64,000 bases of DNA from Marinovum sp048263515 (GTDB lineage Bacteria; Pseudomonadota; Alphaproteobacteria; Rhodobacterales; Rhodobacteraceae). Both the position numbers and the translations under genes were made by a program. Shown piece after piece: positions 17,703-26,614 of this stretch (position 1 is its first letter; every line of letters starts with the position of its first letter). The notes beneath the pieces were generated by a model. It was not told the origin of the DNA. It ran no database searches and worked only from the letters and a program-made list of their open reading frames with translations. Location of the stretch: positions 1 through 64,000 of the forward strand of contig NZ_JBLXEC010000010.1 in assembly GCF_048263515.1 (NCBI RefSeq), in the 5' to 3' direction.

Positions 17703-17726
17703 GGAAGGGCCGGTGCCGGCCCTTCC
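17703..17726 (-). other. Intercistronic hairpin after the binding-protein gene
   Basis: Stem GGAAGGGCC/GGCCCTTCC (17703-17711 with 17718-17726). It lacks a T-run on the minus strand, so an mRNA-stabilising or partial-attenuation role that keeps binding-protein mRNA more abundant than permease mRNA is more likely than full termination. Confidence 0.6.
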
Positions 17727-17748
17727 CTTTATCGTTCAGGCGAGGCGC

Positions 17749-18888
<1,140 letters not shown>

Positions 18889-19014
18889 TTATAGCTCCCT
18901 GTTTCACCCGTGACTTTACTTGCACTGTGCAGTCCGGTCCGCGACGGGTGACGCCGATCCGGTCCGCAACCTGAAGCGCCTGCACCGCGACGGGTCAGGC
19001 GCAATCTCTTGCCG

Positions 19015-20118
19015 TCAGGCGGCGTCGAGCGCCCGGCAATCCTCGGGCAGCCAGCCGATCTCGACATGCTCGCCGGGCTTGAGCCGCACCTGTCCGGGGG
19101 CGTTGCGGGTCTTGACGATGAATTCACTGTTGCCCGCCACCCGCAGGCGCGTGCGGAAGATGTCGCCCATGTAGATGAACTCGAGCACTTCGGCCTTCAG
19201 CGTATGGGCCTCGTCGCTCAGCTTGGCAGGGTTGAATTCCACCCGCTCGGGCCGGATCGAGACGCGGGTGCGCTCGCCCACCTGGCTGACGTTGATCGGC
19301 TTGCAGTCGATCAGCTCGCCATCGTCGAGCTGGACCAGCGCGAGGCCGTTCTTGATTTCCTTGATCGTGCCTTCCAGCGTGTTGTTCTCGCCGATGAACT
19401 GCGCCACGAAGCTGTTTTCCGGCTCTTCATAAAGCTGATCGGGCGGGGCGAGCTGCTGGATGCGACCGTCGTCGAACACCGCCACGCGGTCCGACATGGT
19501 CAGCGCCTCGGTCTGGTCGTGGGTGACGTAGACCGTGGTGATGCCCAGACGGTGCGCGAGATCGGTGATCTCGAACTGCATCTTCTCGCGCAGCTGCTTG
19601 TCGAGCGCGCCCAGCGGTTCGTCCATCAGCACCAGCTCGGGCTCGAACACCAGCGCGCGCGCCAGCGCGACACGCTGTTGCTGGCCACCGGAAAGTTGCG
19701 CCGGGCGGCGGCCGCCAAAGGCGCCCATCTCGACCATGTCGAGCGCGCGCTTGACCTTTTCCTCGCGCTTGGACTTGCCGATCTTGCGGACCTCGAGCGG
19801 AAAGGCGAGGTTCTCGGCGATCGTCATGTGGGGAAACAGCGCGTAGTTCTGGAACACCATGCCGATGCCGCGCTTGTGCGGCGGGATGTTGTTGATCGAG
19901 GTGCCATCAAGGCGGATGTCGCCGTGGGTTGCCGTCTCGAACCCCGCAAGCATCATCAGGCAGGTGGTCTTGCCGGACCCCGACGGCCCGAGCATCGTCA
20001 GAAACTCGCCCTTCGGCATCGAGAGGTTGAGGTCTTTGACGACGAGCGTTTCGCCATCGTAGCTTTTCTGCACCCGTTCGAATTCGACGAATGCGCCGTT
20101 CGCTGAAGCGTCTGCCAA
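19015..20118 (-). CDS. ABC transporter ATP-binding protein, polyamine class (PotA-like)
   Basis: A 367-residue ATPase with Walker A GPSGSGKTT, signature LSGGQQQRVALARAL, Walker B LVLMDEPLGALD and the H-loop VTHDQTEA, plus a C-terminal TOBE region (about 280-360) typical of PotA/MalK-type subunits. It is the first gene of the minus-strand transporter operon and is divergent from the DoeA-like hydrolase gene, so the transporter substrate may be what that hydrolase acts on. Confidence 0.93.
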   Translation of the reverse strand: MADASANGAFVEFERVQKSYDGETLVVKDLNLSMPKGEFLTMLGPSGSGKTTCLMMLAGFETATHGDIRLDGTSINNIPPHKRGIGMVFQNYALFPHMTIAENLAFPLEVRKIGKSKREEKVKRALDMVEMGAFGGRRPAQLSGGQQQRVALARALVFEPELVLMDEPLGALDKQLREKMQFEITDLAHRLGITTVYVTHDQTEALTMSDRVAVFDDGRIQQLAPPDQLYEEPENSFVAQFIGENNTLEGTIKEIKNGLALVQLDDGELIDCKPINVSQVGERTRVSIRPERVEFNPAKLSDEAHTLKAEVLEFIYMGDIFRTRLRVAGNSEFIVKTRNAPGQVRLKPGEHVEIGWLPEDCRALDAA

Positions 20119-20503
20119 AATTGGCTCCCTGTTTTTGCAAGGGTTGATCCCTTTGTCTCAGAGTAAAACGCGCAAACTGTCAGACTGCAACTGAGTTGCG
20201 ACGCTTTGCGGTCCGTTCCCGGCATAGCAGGACGATTGACTGAAAAATGGGCAGAAAACAGACGATTCGACTTCACATCCCGGCGGGTCTCGGAAATCTT
20301 TCCGAGCTTTGCGGTTTGTTCTGGACATTGGTCCGCCCAATCGCGTGGCATGAGCCCGGAAATCCGGCGGCTGTTCCGGATCGACTCACACAACCGACCC
20401 AGGACGTCCTGTGCCCGAATGCGCGGTGAAATGTCGTTTTCCGGCAGGCAGCCGGGGCGGCTTGCAGGCCAATGTCCGAGCACAGTTGCAGGAAGGAAGC
20501 GCC
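20119..20503. promoter_or_regulatory. Divergent regulatory region between transporter and hydrolase operons
   Basis: 385 bases between the starts at 20118 (minus) and 20504 (plus). A perfect GCAACTGAGTTGC palindrome lies at about 20187-20199. AT-richer stretches occur at 20160-20290. No gene is seen here. It must hold the promoters of both operons; the palindrome is a candidate operator. Confidence 0.5.
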
Positions 20504-21697
20504 ATGCCCGAGTACCGATTTGCCAAGGATATCCCCTTCTCGCGCGCCGAATATGCCCGCCGTCTGGCCAAGGTGCGCGCCGCCATGGCCGAGCGCGGGC
20601 TGGATGCGCTGGTGGTGACCGATCCGTCGAACATGGCCTGGATCACCGCATACGACGGCTGGTCCTTCTACGTGCATCAGGCGGTGATCGTGCTGCCCGA
20701 TGCCGATCCCTTGTGGTGGGGCCGGGCGCAGGATGCCAATGGCGCGCTGCGCACCGTCTGGATGGAGGACGACCGGGTGATGGGCTATGCCGATCACTTC
20801 GTGCAATCGACCGAGATGCACCCGATGCAGGACCTCGCGGTGCGATTCGGCGACCTCGAGCTTTCGGCGGCACGGATCGGCGTCGAGATGGAGAACTACT
20901 ATTTCTCGGCCAAGGCGCATCAGGAACTGGTCGCCGCCCTGCCGCAATGCGACATCCTCGACGCCACCGCGCTGGTCAACTGGTGCCGGGCGGTGAAATC
21001 CGACGAAGAGCTGACCTTCATGCGCCGCGCCGCGCGGATCAGCGAGAAGATCATCGACGGGCTGATGGAACGCACCGAACTGGGCGTGCCCAAGAACGAG
21101 GTGGTCGCCGCCGCCATGGCCGACGCGGTGACCGGTGCCGAAGGGCATTGGGGCGACTACCCCGCCATCGTGCCGCTGCTGCCCTCGGGCCCCGACGCCG
21201 CCGCGCCGCATCTGACGTGGAACGGCCGGCCCTTTGCCGGCGGCGAGGCCACCTTCTTCGAGATCTCGGGTTGCTATCGCCGCTATCACGCGCCGCTCTG
21301 CCGGACGATCTTTCTTGGCACCCCACCGGATTTCCTCAAGCGCGCCGAAGAGGCGCTCTTGCGCGGGCTCGAGGCCGGGATCGACATGGCCCGTGCCGGC
21401 AACCGCGCCTGTGACGTCGCCAATGCACTGGCCGACGAGCTGGGCAAATCCGACATCAAGCGCGCTGCGCGCTGCGGCTATCCCATCGGCCTGTCCTACC
21501 CGCCCGACTGGGGCGAACGCACCATCAGCCTGCGGGCCGAGGATGAGACCGTGCTGGAACCGGGCATGACCTTCCACTTCATGCCGGGCCTCTGGATGGA
21601 GGACTGGGGCCTCGAGATCACCGAGTCGATCCTGATCACCGCCGACGGCCCGGCCGAGCCGTTCTGCAACCGGCCCCGCGAAGTGGTGGTGAAATGA
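20504..21697 (+). CDS. M24-family hydrolase, ectoine hydrolase DoeA/EutD-like
   Basis: A 397-residue protein very similar throughout to ectoine hydrolases (DoeA about 399 residues): NMAWITAYDGWSFYVHQ, GDYPAIVPLLPSG and GYPIGLSYPPDWGERT are hallmark stretches. DoeA opens ectoine to acetyl-diaminobutyrate. As in DoeA, the metal-binding aspartates of ordinary M24 peptidases are replaced (EISGCYRRYHAPLCRT where peptidases have a DxG...SDxTRT pattern). AAGGAAG precedes the ATG at 20504; the longer frame from 20411 lacks similarity. The usual partner deacetylase DoeB/EutE is absent; an ArgE-type gene overlaps its stop instead. Confidence 0.82.
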   Translation: MPEYRFAKDIPFSRAEYARRLAKVRAAMAERGLDALVVTDPSNMAWITAYDGWSFYVHQAVIVLPDADPLWWGRAQDANGALRTVWMEDDRVMGYADHFVQSTEMHPMQDLAVRFGDLELSAARIGVEMENYYFSAKAHQELVAALPQCDILDATALVNWCRAVKSDEELTFMRRAARISEKIIDGLMERTELGVPKNEVVAAAMADAVTGAEGHWGDYPAIVPLLPSGPDAAAPHLTWNGRPFAGGEATFFEISGCYRRYHAPLCRTIFLGTPPDFLKRAEEALLRGLEAGIDMARAGNRACDVANALADELGKSDIKRAARCGYPIGLSYPPDWGERTISLRAEDETVLEPGMTFHFMPGLWMEDWGLEITESILITADGPAEPFCNRPREVVVK

Positions 21698-22839
21698 GCC
21701 ATCTCAGGGCCAGCACCGATCTGCTGGGCGAGCTGATCGCCTTTCCCACCGTGTCGTCCGACAGCAACCTCATGCTGATCAACCACCTTGCCAACCGGCT
21801 GGAACAGGTTGGCGCCCGGGTCAGGGTGCTGGCGGACGAGAGCGGCGGCAAGGCCAATCTCTTTGCCACCCTCGGGCCGGACGACGAAGGCGGGCTTATG
21901 CTCTCGGGCCATACCGACGTGGTGCCGGTGGTCGAACAACCCTGGGACACCGACCCTTTCGAGATGGTCGAGAAGGAAGGCGCGCTCTTTGGTCGGGGCA
22001 CCTGCGACATGAAGGGCTTCATCGCCTGCGCGCTGGTCATGGCCGGGGAATATGCCCAGCGACCGCTGACCCGGCCGATCCATTTCGCCTTTACCTACGA
22101 CGAAGAGGTCGGCTGCCTCGGCGGTCAGGCGCTGGTCTCGGCGCTGCGCGAGATGGAGATCCGGCCCGACATGGCGATTGTCGGCGAACCGACCTCGATG
22201 CGGATCATCGAGGGCCACAAGGGCTGCTGCGAATATACCGCGCGGTTTCGCGGGCTCGAGGGCCATGGCTCGGCCCCGGATCGCGGTGTGAACGCTGCCG
22301 AATATGCCGCGCGTTATGCGATGCGGCTGCTCGAGCTGCGCGAAGAGCTCAAGGCCCGCACCCCCGCCGCCAGCCGCTTCGACCCGCCCTGGAGCACGAT
22401 CAACATCGGTGCGATCCACGGCGGCCATGCCCACAACGTCATCGCGGCGCTGGCCGAGGTGGAATGGGACATGCGCCCGGTGCACTGGGGCGACGCCGAT
22501 TTCGTCAAGGGCGAGATGGCGCAATACGTCGACGCGGTGCTCAAGCCGGCGATGCAGGCGATCGACCCCGAGGCCGACATCACCGTCGAGACCATCGGCG
22601 AGATCCCCGGTCTGGAGCCGATGGAACAGAATGCCGTCCGCGACCTCGTCGCGCGGCTGACCGGCGCCAATGGCACCGATCTGGTGGCCTTCGGCACCGA
22701 GGCCGGTCTGTTCCAGAGCCTCGGCACCGATGTCATCGTCTGCGGCCCCGGCTCCATCGAACAGGCGCATATGGCCAATGAATTCATCACCGTGGCGCAG
22801 ATGCAGGCCTGTCTCGACATGCTCGACCGGCTGGCCTGA
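21694..22839 (+). CDS. ArgE/DapE-family (M20) amidohydrolase
   Basis: A 381-residue metal-dependent deacylase: LSGHTDVVPV (metal His), GRGTCDMKG (bridging Asp), YDEEVGCLG (catalytic Glu pair) and the dimerisation domain at about 180-290. It is closest to acetylornithine deacetylase. It overlaps the DoeA-like gene by four bases, so a likely role is removing an acetyl or acyl group from the product of the upstream hydrolase, not arginine synthesis. Annotation as argE would be by similarity only. Confidence 0.85.
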   Translation: MSHLRASTDLLGELIAFPTVSSDSNLMLINHLANRLEQVGARVRVLADESGGKANLFATLGPDDEGGLMLSGHTDVVPVVEQPWDTDPFEMVEKEGALFGRGTCDMKGFIACALVMAGEYAQRPLTRPIHFAFTYDEEVGCLGGQALVSALREMEIRPDMAIVGEPTSMRIIEGHKGCCEYTARFRGLEGHGSAPDRGVNAAEYAARYAMRLLELREELKARTPAASRFDPPWSTINIGAIHGGHAHNVIAALAEVEWDMRPVHWGDADFVKGEMAQYVDAVLKPAMQAIDPEADITVETIGEIPGLEPMEQNAVRDLVARLTGANGTDLVAFGTEAGLFQSLGTDVIVCGPGSIEQAHMANEFITVAQMQACLDMLDRLA

Positions 22840-22862
22840 GGCGCGCCGGCAGACGGCGCGCC
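22840..22862. terminator. Hairpin between convergent genes
   Basis: Perfect nine-pair stem GGCGCGCCG/CGGCGCGCC with a five-base loop, lying between the ArgE-like stop (22839) and the cytochrome stop (22870). No T-run on either strand, so termination would have to be weak or factor-assisted. Confidence 0.5.
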
Positions 22863-22869
22863 AGAGGTA

Positions 22870-23703
22870 TCACATGTCGGGTTTGCCCGGCAGGCTGCGC
22901 AGGTAAACCACCAGCGCGTCGAGGTCCTGATCGGTCATCCCGGCGAGATAGCCAAAGGGCATCGGCGGCATCATCCGCTCGCCATCCGGACGCATCCCCT
23001 TGGTGATCATCGTCTTGATCTCGTCGTCGCTGTAGTCAGCCAGACCCTCGGCGTGATTGGTCAGGTTCGCCGCGACCGAGGTGCCCCAGGGCCCGTGAAA
23101 CTCGAAACCGCCGCGGCCCATGTTCTCGCCCAGATCGGGACCTTGCGGGGTCATCGGGCTGTGGCATTCCATGCAATGCGCCAGCCGCGCGACATATTCG
23201 CCGTATTCCACGGTGGAACCGGGCTCCGGCGCGCTGACACTTTCGACCGGTGGGCCATAGGCCGGCGGCAGCGGGATGTTGTATTCCGAGGTGCCGGGAT
23301 CATTCTCGACCGCCGGCACGCTGCGCAGGTAGGCCACGATAGCCGAGAGGTCATCGTCGGCGATATGACGATAGAGCGGGATGGGCATCGGCGGGCCGAT
23401 CACCGTGCCATCGGGGCGCAGACCTTCGCGGATGGCGCGGGCCAGCTCTTCGTCGGACCAGTCAGAGACACGACCGGCCGGCGTGATGTTCGGCGCGATG
23501 GCGGTAAAGGCGGGGTTCTTCTCGACCAGGCGCCCGGCCAGCGCCTGATCGGCAATCGGGCCTTCGGGGCCCATCGGCGAGTGGCAGTTGCCACAGGCCA
23601 TCACGGTGGTGACAAGGTATTCTCCCCGATCCATATGCGCCTCGGCGAGGGCGGGAACAGCGGGGAAACTGGCAAGAAACATGGCAGATACGACGTGTCG
23701 CAC
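22870..23703 (-). CDS. Dihaem cytochrome c, periplasmic
   Basis: A 277-residue protein read from a GTG start at 23703, chosen because AAAAGGAG sits eight bases upstream and the sequence then opens with a clean signal peptide (cleavage near PALAEA, residue 22). Two class I cytochrome c domains follow: CGNCH (Cys37, Cys40, His41) and CMECH (Cys177, Cys180, His181), each with distal Met candidates in PPMP motifs. Such dihaem proteins accept electrons from periplasmic dehydrogenases. The partner is unknown; no quinoprotein gene is adjacent. Confidence 0.88.
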   Translation of the reverse strand: MRHVVSAMFLASFPAVPALAEAHMDRGEYLVTTVMACGNCHSPMGPEGPIADQALAGRLVEKNPAFTAIAPNITPAGRVSDWSDEELARAIREGLRPDGTVIGPPMPIPLYRHIADDDLSAIVAYLRSVPAVENDPGTSEYNIPLPPAYGPPVESVSAPEPGSTVEYGEYVARLAHCMECHSPMTPQGPDLGENMGRGGFEFHGPWGTSVAANLTNHAEGLADYSDDEIKTMITKGMRPDGERMMPPMPFGYLAGMTDQDLDALVVYLRSLPGKPDM

Positions 23704-23792
23704 GGCTAATCTCCTTTTCTCAAAAAGAGCGGCCGGAATCACGACCGCTGACCCAAGGTTACCTCAGCCAGCGCCCGCCATGACGGAAAATC

Positions 23793-24329
23793 TTATGCCG
23801 GCCTGTCCGCGCGGTCGATGCGATAGCAGACACAGTCCGAAGTCGCGGCCCCGATGGTCAGCCGCGCCTCGCTCATGCGCCGCGCACCGATCTTGTCGGC
23901 CGCGCGCTGAGAGCGCAGGTTGTCGCGGCCGATGTCGAGCCAGACCGCGTCGTACCAGCGGAACACGTGCGCGCACATCAGCGCCTTCATCTCGCGGTTC
24001 ATCGCCCCGCCCCAATGCGCCCGGGTCAGGAAGGTAAAGCCGATGGCCATGGTGCCCGGCCGCTCGGCCACCTCGTAGAAGCGCGAGGCGCCGATGATCT
24101 CGCTGCTGTCGCGCAGGGTCACCGCCAGCGTGCCGCCGGACCGGATCAGAAAGTCGAAATAGGGATCGAAGACCGCCTTCTCATGCCGGGTCCTGGTCGG
24201 ATGACCGGCCCAGATCAGCGGGTCCGAGGCCGCGCGGTAGAGCGCCGCGCGATCTTCTGCCACCAGCGGGCGCAGCACTAGCCGCGCCCCCGTCAGCACA
24301 GGGGCAAAATCGAACGTCCCCTCGGTCAC
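23793..24329 (-). CDS. GNAT-family acetyltransferase (RimJ/RimL type)
   Basis: A 178-residue protein of the RimJ/RimL subgroup: RLVLRPLVAEDRAALYRA at the start, then IGFTFLTRAHWGGAMNREMK and LDIGRDNLRSQRAADKIGAR, the acetyl-CoA-binding region. Its start overlaps the stop of the aminotransferase gene by four bases, so it is coupled to diamine catabolism and could acylate an amine or aminoaldehyde intermediate. Members of this group also modify N-termini or small molecules, so the substrate is open. Confidence 0.83.
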   Translation of the reverse strand: MTEGTFDFAPVLTGARLVLRPLVAEDRAALYRAASDPLIWAGHPTRTRHEKAVFDPYFDFLIRSGGTLAVTLRDSSEIIGASRFYEVAERPGTMAIGFTFLTRAHWGGAMNREMKALMCAHVFRWYDAVWLDIGRDNLRSQRAADKIGARRMSEARLTIGAATSDCVCYRIDRADRPA

Positions 24330-25720
24330 GCCGGATTCCAGAGCCCGTCCTTCTGAAGCTTCTCGTAGGTCTCATCCAGCGAGGTGCGGGCGCGGTCGAT
24401 CAGGATGTCGATCTCTTCGGGCGTGATCACCAGCGGCGGCGCAATGATCATCCGGTCGCCGACATGGCGCATCACCAGGTTGTTGGCGAAACAGCGCTCG
24501 CGGCAGATGTAGCCCACCGTGCCCTCTTCGCCGGCAAACTTCGCCCGGCTGGCCTTGTCCGGCGTCAGCGCAATCGAGCCCATCAGACCGACGATGCTGG
24601 CCTGACCCACCAGCGGGTGTTCCTCGAGCGCCAGCCACTTCTCTTTGAGGTAGGGGCCGGCCACGTCGCGCACATGCTCGACAATCTTTTCTTCCTCGAT
24701 GATCCGCAGGTTCTCCAGCGCCACGGCGGCGGCCACCGGATGGCCGGAATAGGTGTAACCGTGATTGAATTCGTCCTTGGCGATGGTCTGCGCCACCTCG
24801 TCACAGACAATCGAGGCGCCGATGGGCGCGTAGCCTGAGCTGAGCCCCTTGGCGACGGTCATGATATGCGGGCGGATGCCCATGGTCTGCGACCCGAACC
24901 AGTTGCCGGTGCGACCGAAGCCACAGATCACCTCGTCCGCGATCAGCAGGATGCCGTATGCGTCGCAGATCCGCTGGATTTCCGGCCAGTAGGTCTCTGG
25001 CGGCACGATCACCCCGCCCGCGCCCTGCACCGGCTCGCCGATAAAGGCCGCGACCCGCTCGGGACCATGTTCCTTGATCGCCGCTTCCAGTTCCTGCGCG
25101 CGGGCGAGGCCGAAATCGGCCGGATCGCTGTCGCCGCCCTCCGCCCACCAGTTGGGCTGGTTGATGTGGTGAATGTCGGGGATCGGCAGACCGCCCTGGG
25201 CATGCATGCCCGACATCCCGCCAAGCGAGCCCGAGCCCAAGGTTGAGCCATGATAGGCATTCTTGCGCGACAGGATGATGTTGCGTTCCGGCTGGCCCTT
25301 CATCGCCCAGTAGTGGCGGACCATGCGGATATTGGTGTCATTGGCTTCCGACCCCGAGCCGGCAAAGAACACGTGGTTCAAATCGCCCGGCGCCAGTTCC
25401 GCCAGCTTCTGCGCCAAGGCAATGGCGGGCACATGGGTGGTCTGGAAGAAGGTGTTGTAGAACGGCAGTTCGCGCATCTGCCGCGCCGCCACATCGGCCA
25501 GCTCGTCCCGGCCATAGCCCACGGCCACGCACCAGAGCCCGGCCATGCCGTCGAGAATCTCCTGCCCGTCACTGTCGGTGATCCAGACGCCATCGGCGCG
25601 GGTGATCACCCGCGCACCCTTTTTCGCCAGCCCCTCGCCCTCGGTAAAGGGGTGCATGTGGTGGGCAGCGTCCAGCGCCTGAAGTTCCTCGGTCGGAAGG
25701 TGATTGGTGATCATGTTCAT
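24326..25720 (-). CDS. Class III aminotransferase, putrescine--pyruvate aminotransferase (SpuC)-like
   Basis: A 464-residue PLP enzyme closely resembling SpuC/omega-aminotransferases: DAMAGLWC-like start (LDGMAGLWCVAVGYGR), RMVRHYWAMKGQP, the DEVICGFGRTG aspartate motif and the Schiff-base Lys in TVAKGLSSGYAPIGA. It would transaminate putrescine or a similar diamine to 4-aminobutyraldehyde. The start at 25720 has GAGGAG eight bases before it; the frame is open to 25903 without similarity. It follows the GntR gene on the same strand, with an 85-base gap that holds a candidate operator. Confidence 0.9.
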   Translation of the reverse strand: MNMITNHLPTEELQALDAAHHMHPFTEGEGLAKKGARVITRADGVWITDSDGQEILDGMAGLWCVAVGYGRDELADVAARQMRELPFYNTFFQTTHVPAIALAQKLAELAPGDLNHVFFAGSGSEANDTNIRMVRHYWAMKGQPERNIILSRKNAYHGSTLGSGSLGGMSGMHAQGGLPIPDIHHINQPNWWAEGGDSDPADFGLARAQELEAAIKEHGPERVAAFIGEPVQGAGGVIVPPETYWPEIQRICDAYGILLIADEVICGFGRTGNWFGSQTMGIRPHIMTVAKGLSSGYAPIGASIVCDEVAQTIAKDEFNHGYTYSGHPVAAAVALENLRIIEEEKIVEHVRDVAGPYLKEKWLALEEHPLVGQASIVGLMGSIALTPDKASRAKFAGEEGTVGYICRERCFANNLVMRHVGDRMIIAPPLVITPEEIDILIDRARTSLDETYEKLQKDGLWNPA

Positions 25721-25756
25721 CGGGCTCACTCCTCGCGCGCCATGGTTTGCGCCGAG

Positions 25757-25771
25757 AATATGATCAAATTT
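25757..25771. promoter_or_regulatory. Candidate operator upstream of the aminotransferase gene
   Basis: ATATGATCAAATTTT contains TGATCAAAT (25761-25769), identical to the motif at 26555-26563 on the other side of the GntR gene. The shared core is part of a TTTGATCAAA-type palindrome. Confidence 0.5.
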
Positions 25772-25805
25772 TCCACTGTCAATCGAATCGAGCCACGCCG
25801 CGCCG

Positions 25806-26468
25806 TCATTCCACGGTTTGCAGGATATGCTCCATCCCCTGGCGCACATCGTCCTCCATCGCGCGGGCCACGGCCTCGGTATCGCCGGCCTCGAGACCGG
25901 CAAGCAGCGCCTTGTGCTGGTCGGGCAGGCTCTGGGTGCCGTAGCGCCCGCAGACCACCCGCAGCGACGGGCCGAATCGCAGCCACAGCCCCTCGGCCAG
26001 GTCGAGCAGGATCGGCGCCTCGGCCAGGGCGTTCAGACGGGCATGAAAGCGGTAGTTCTCTTCGAGATAGCCGCGCACGTCACCGCTGTCGATAGCGGCA
26101 TCGAGCCGATCGTCGATGGCGCGCAGCGCGGCGATATCCGTCGGTCTGGCAAAGCCGCAGGCGCGCCGCGCCAGTTCCGGCTCGATCGCCACGCGGGCGT
26201 GGATCAACTCGCTCACCGCCCCGGCATCGAGCCGCGGCACGCAGACCCGTCTGTTGCCCTGAAAATTCAGCGCGCCTTCGGCGGTCAGCCGGCGGATCGC
26301 CTCGCGCACCGGGGTCATGCCGGCGTCGAGCCGGTCGGTCAGCCCCTGGATGGTGATCGGCGTGCCGGGCGGCAGCTCGCCGAACAGCAGCAGCGCCCGC
26401 AACTGCCGGTAAACCCGTTCATGTGCCGGAAGCCCGGGCGCGTCTGGCTGCGTGTCGATCTGATTCAT
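25806..26468 (-). CDS. GntR-family transcriptional regulator (FadR/FCD subgroup)
   Basis: A 220-residue regulator. The winged helix-turn-helix occupies about 15-80 (YRQLRALLLFGELPPG and DRLDAGMTPVREAIRRL), and the FCD ligand-binding domain about 90-215 has the expected His residues (RFHARLNAL, EDDVRQGMEH). It lies between the SpuC-like aminotransferase gene (same strand) and the divergent polyamine transporter genes, so it is the obvious local regulator, presumably responding to a diamine or its product. Matching TGATCAAAT sites flank the gene on both sides. Confidence 0.9.
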   Translation of the reverse strand: MNQIDTQPDAPGLPAHERVYRQLRALLLFGELPPGTPITIQGLTDRLDAGMTPVREAIRRLTAEGALNFQGNRRVCVPRLDAGAVSELIHARVAIEPELARRACGFARPTDIAALRAIDDRLDAAIDSGDVRGYLEENYRFHARLNALAEAPILLDLAEGLWLRFGPSLRVVCGRYGTQSLPDQHKALLAGLEAGDTEAVARAMEDDVRQGMEHILQTVE

Positions 26469-26550
26469 GCGCTCAATTTATCACCGTCTGATGGGGTCTT
26501 GCGACTTTACTGCGGCCGATGCAGCATTTCCATATTGCCTGATACGGCAT

Positions 26551-26565
26551 AATTTGATCAAATCA
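26551..26565. promoter_or_regulatory. Candidate operator between gntR and the potF-like gene
   Basis: AATTTGATCAAATCA, a near-perfect palindrome around TTTGATCAAA, in the divergent gntR/potF promoter region. It shares the nine-base core TGATCAAAT with the site at 25761-25769. Confidence 0.55.
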
Positions 26566-26614
26566 AGACAAGGTGGCGAACAAAGTGACCGCCAGAACCC
26601 AACGGGAGCCAAAC

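Noticed and set aside
20504..21697. DMSP lyase DddP, another roseobacter M24-family protein
   Set aside because: The N-terminal and central hallmark stretches match ectoine hydrolase; DddP has a longer N-terminus and different conserved blocks.
21694..22839. Assignment as argE (arginine biosynthesis)
   Set aside because: Fold and motifs fit ArgE, but coupling with an ectoine-hydrolase-like gene makes a catabolic deacylase more likely, so no gene symbol is given.
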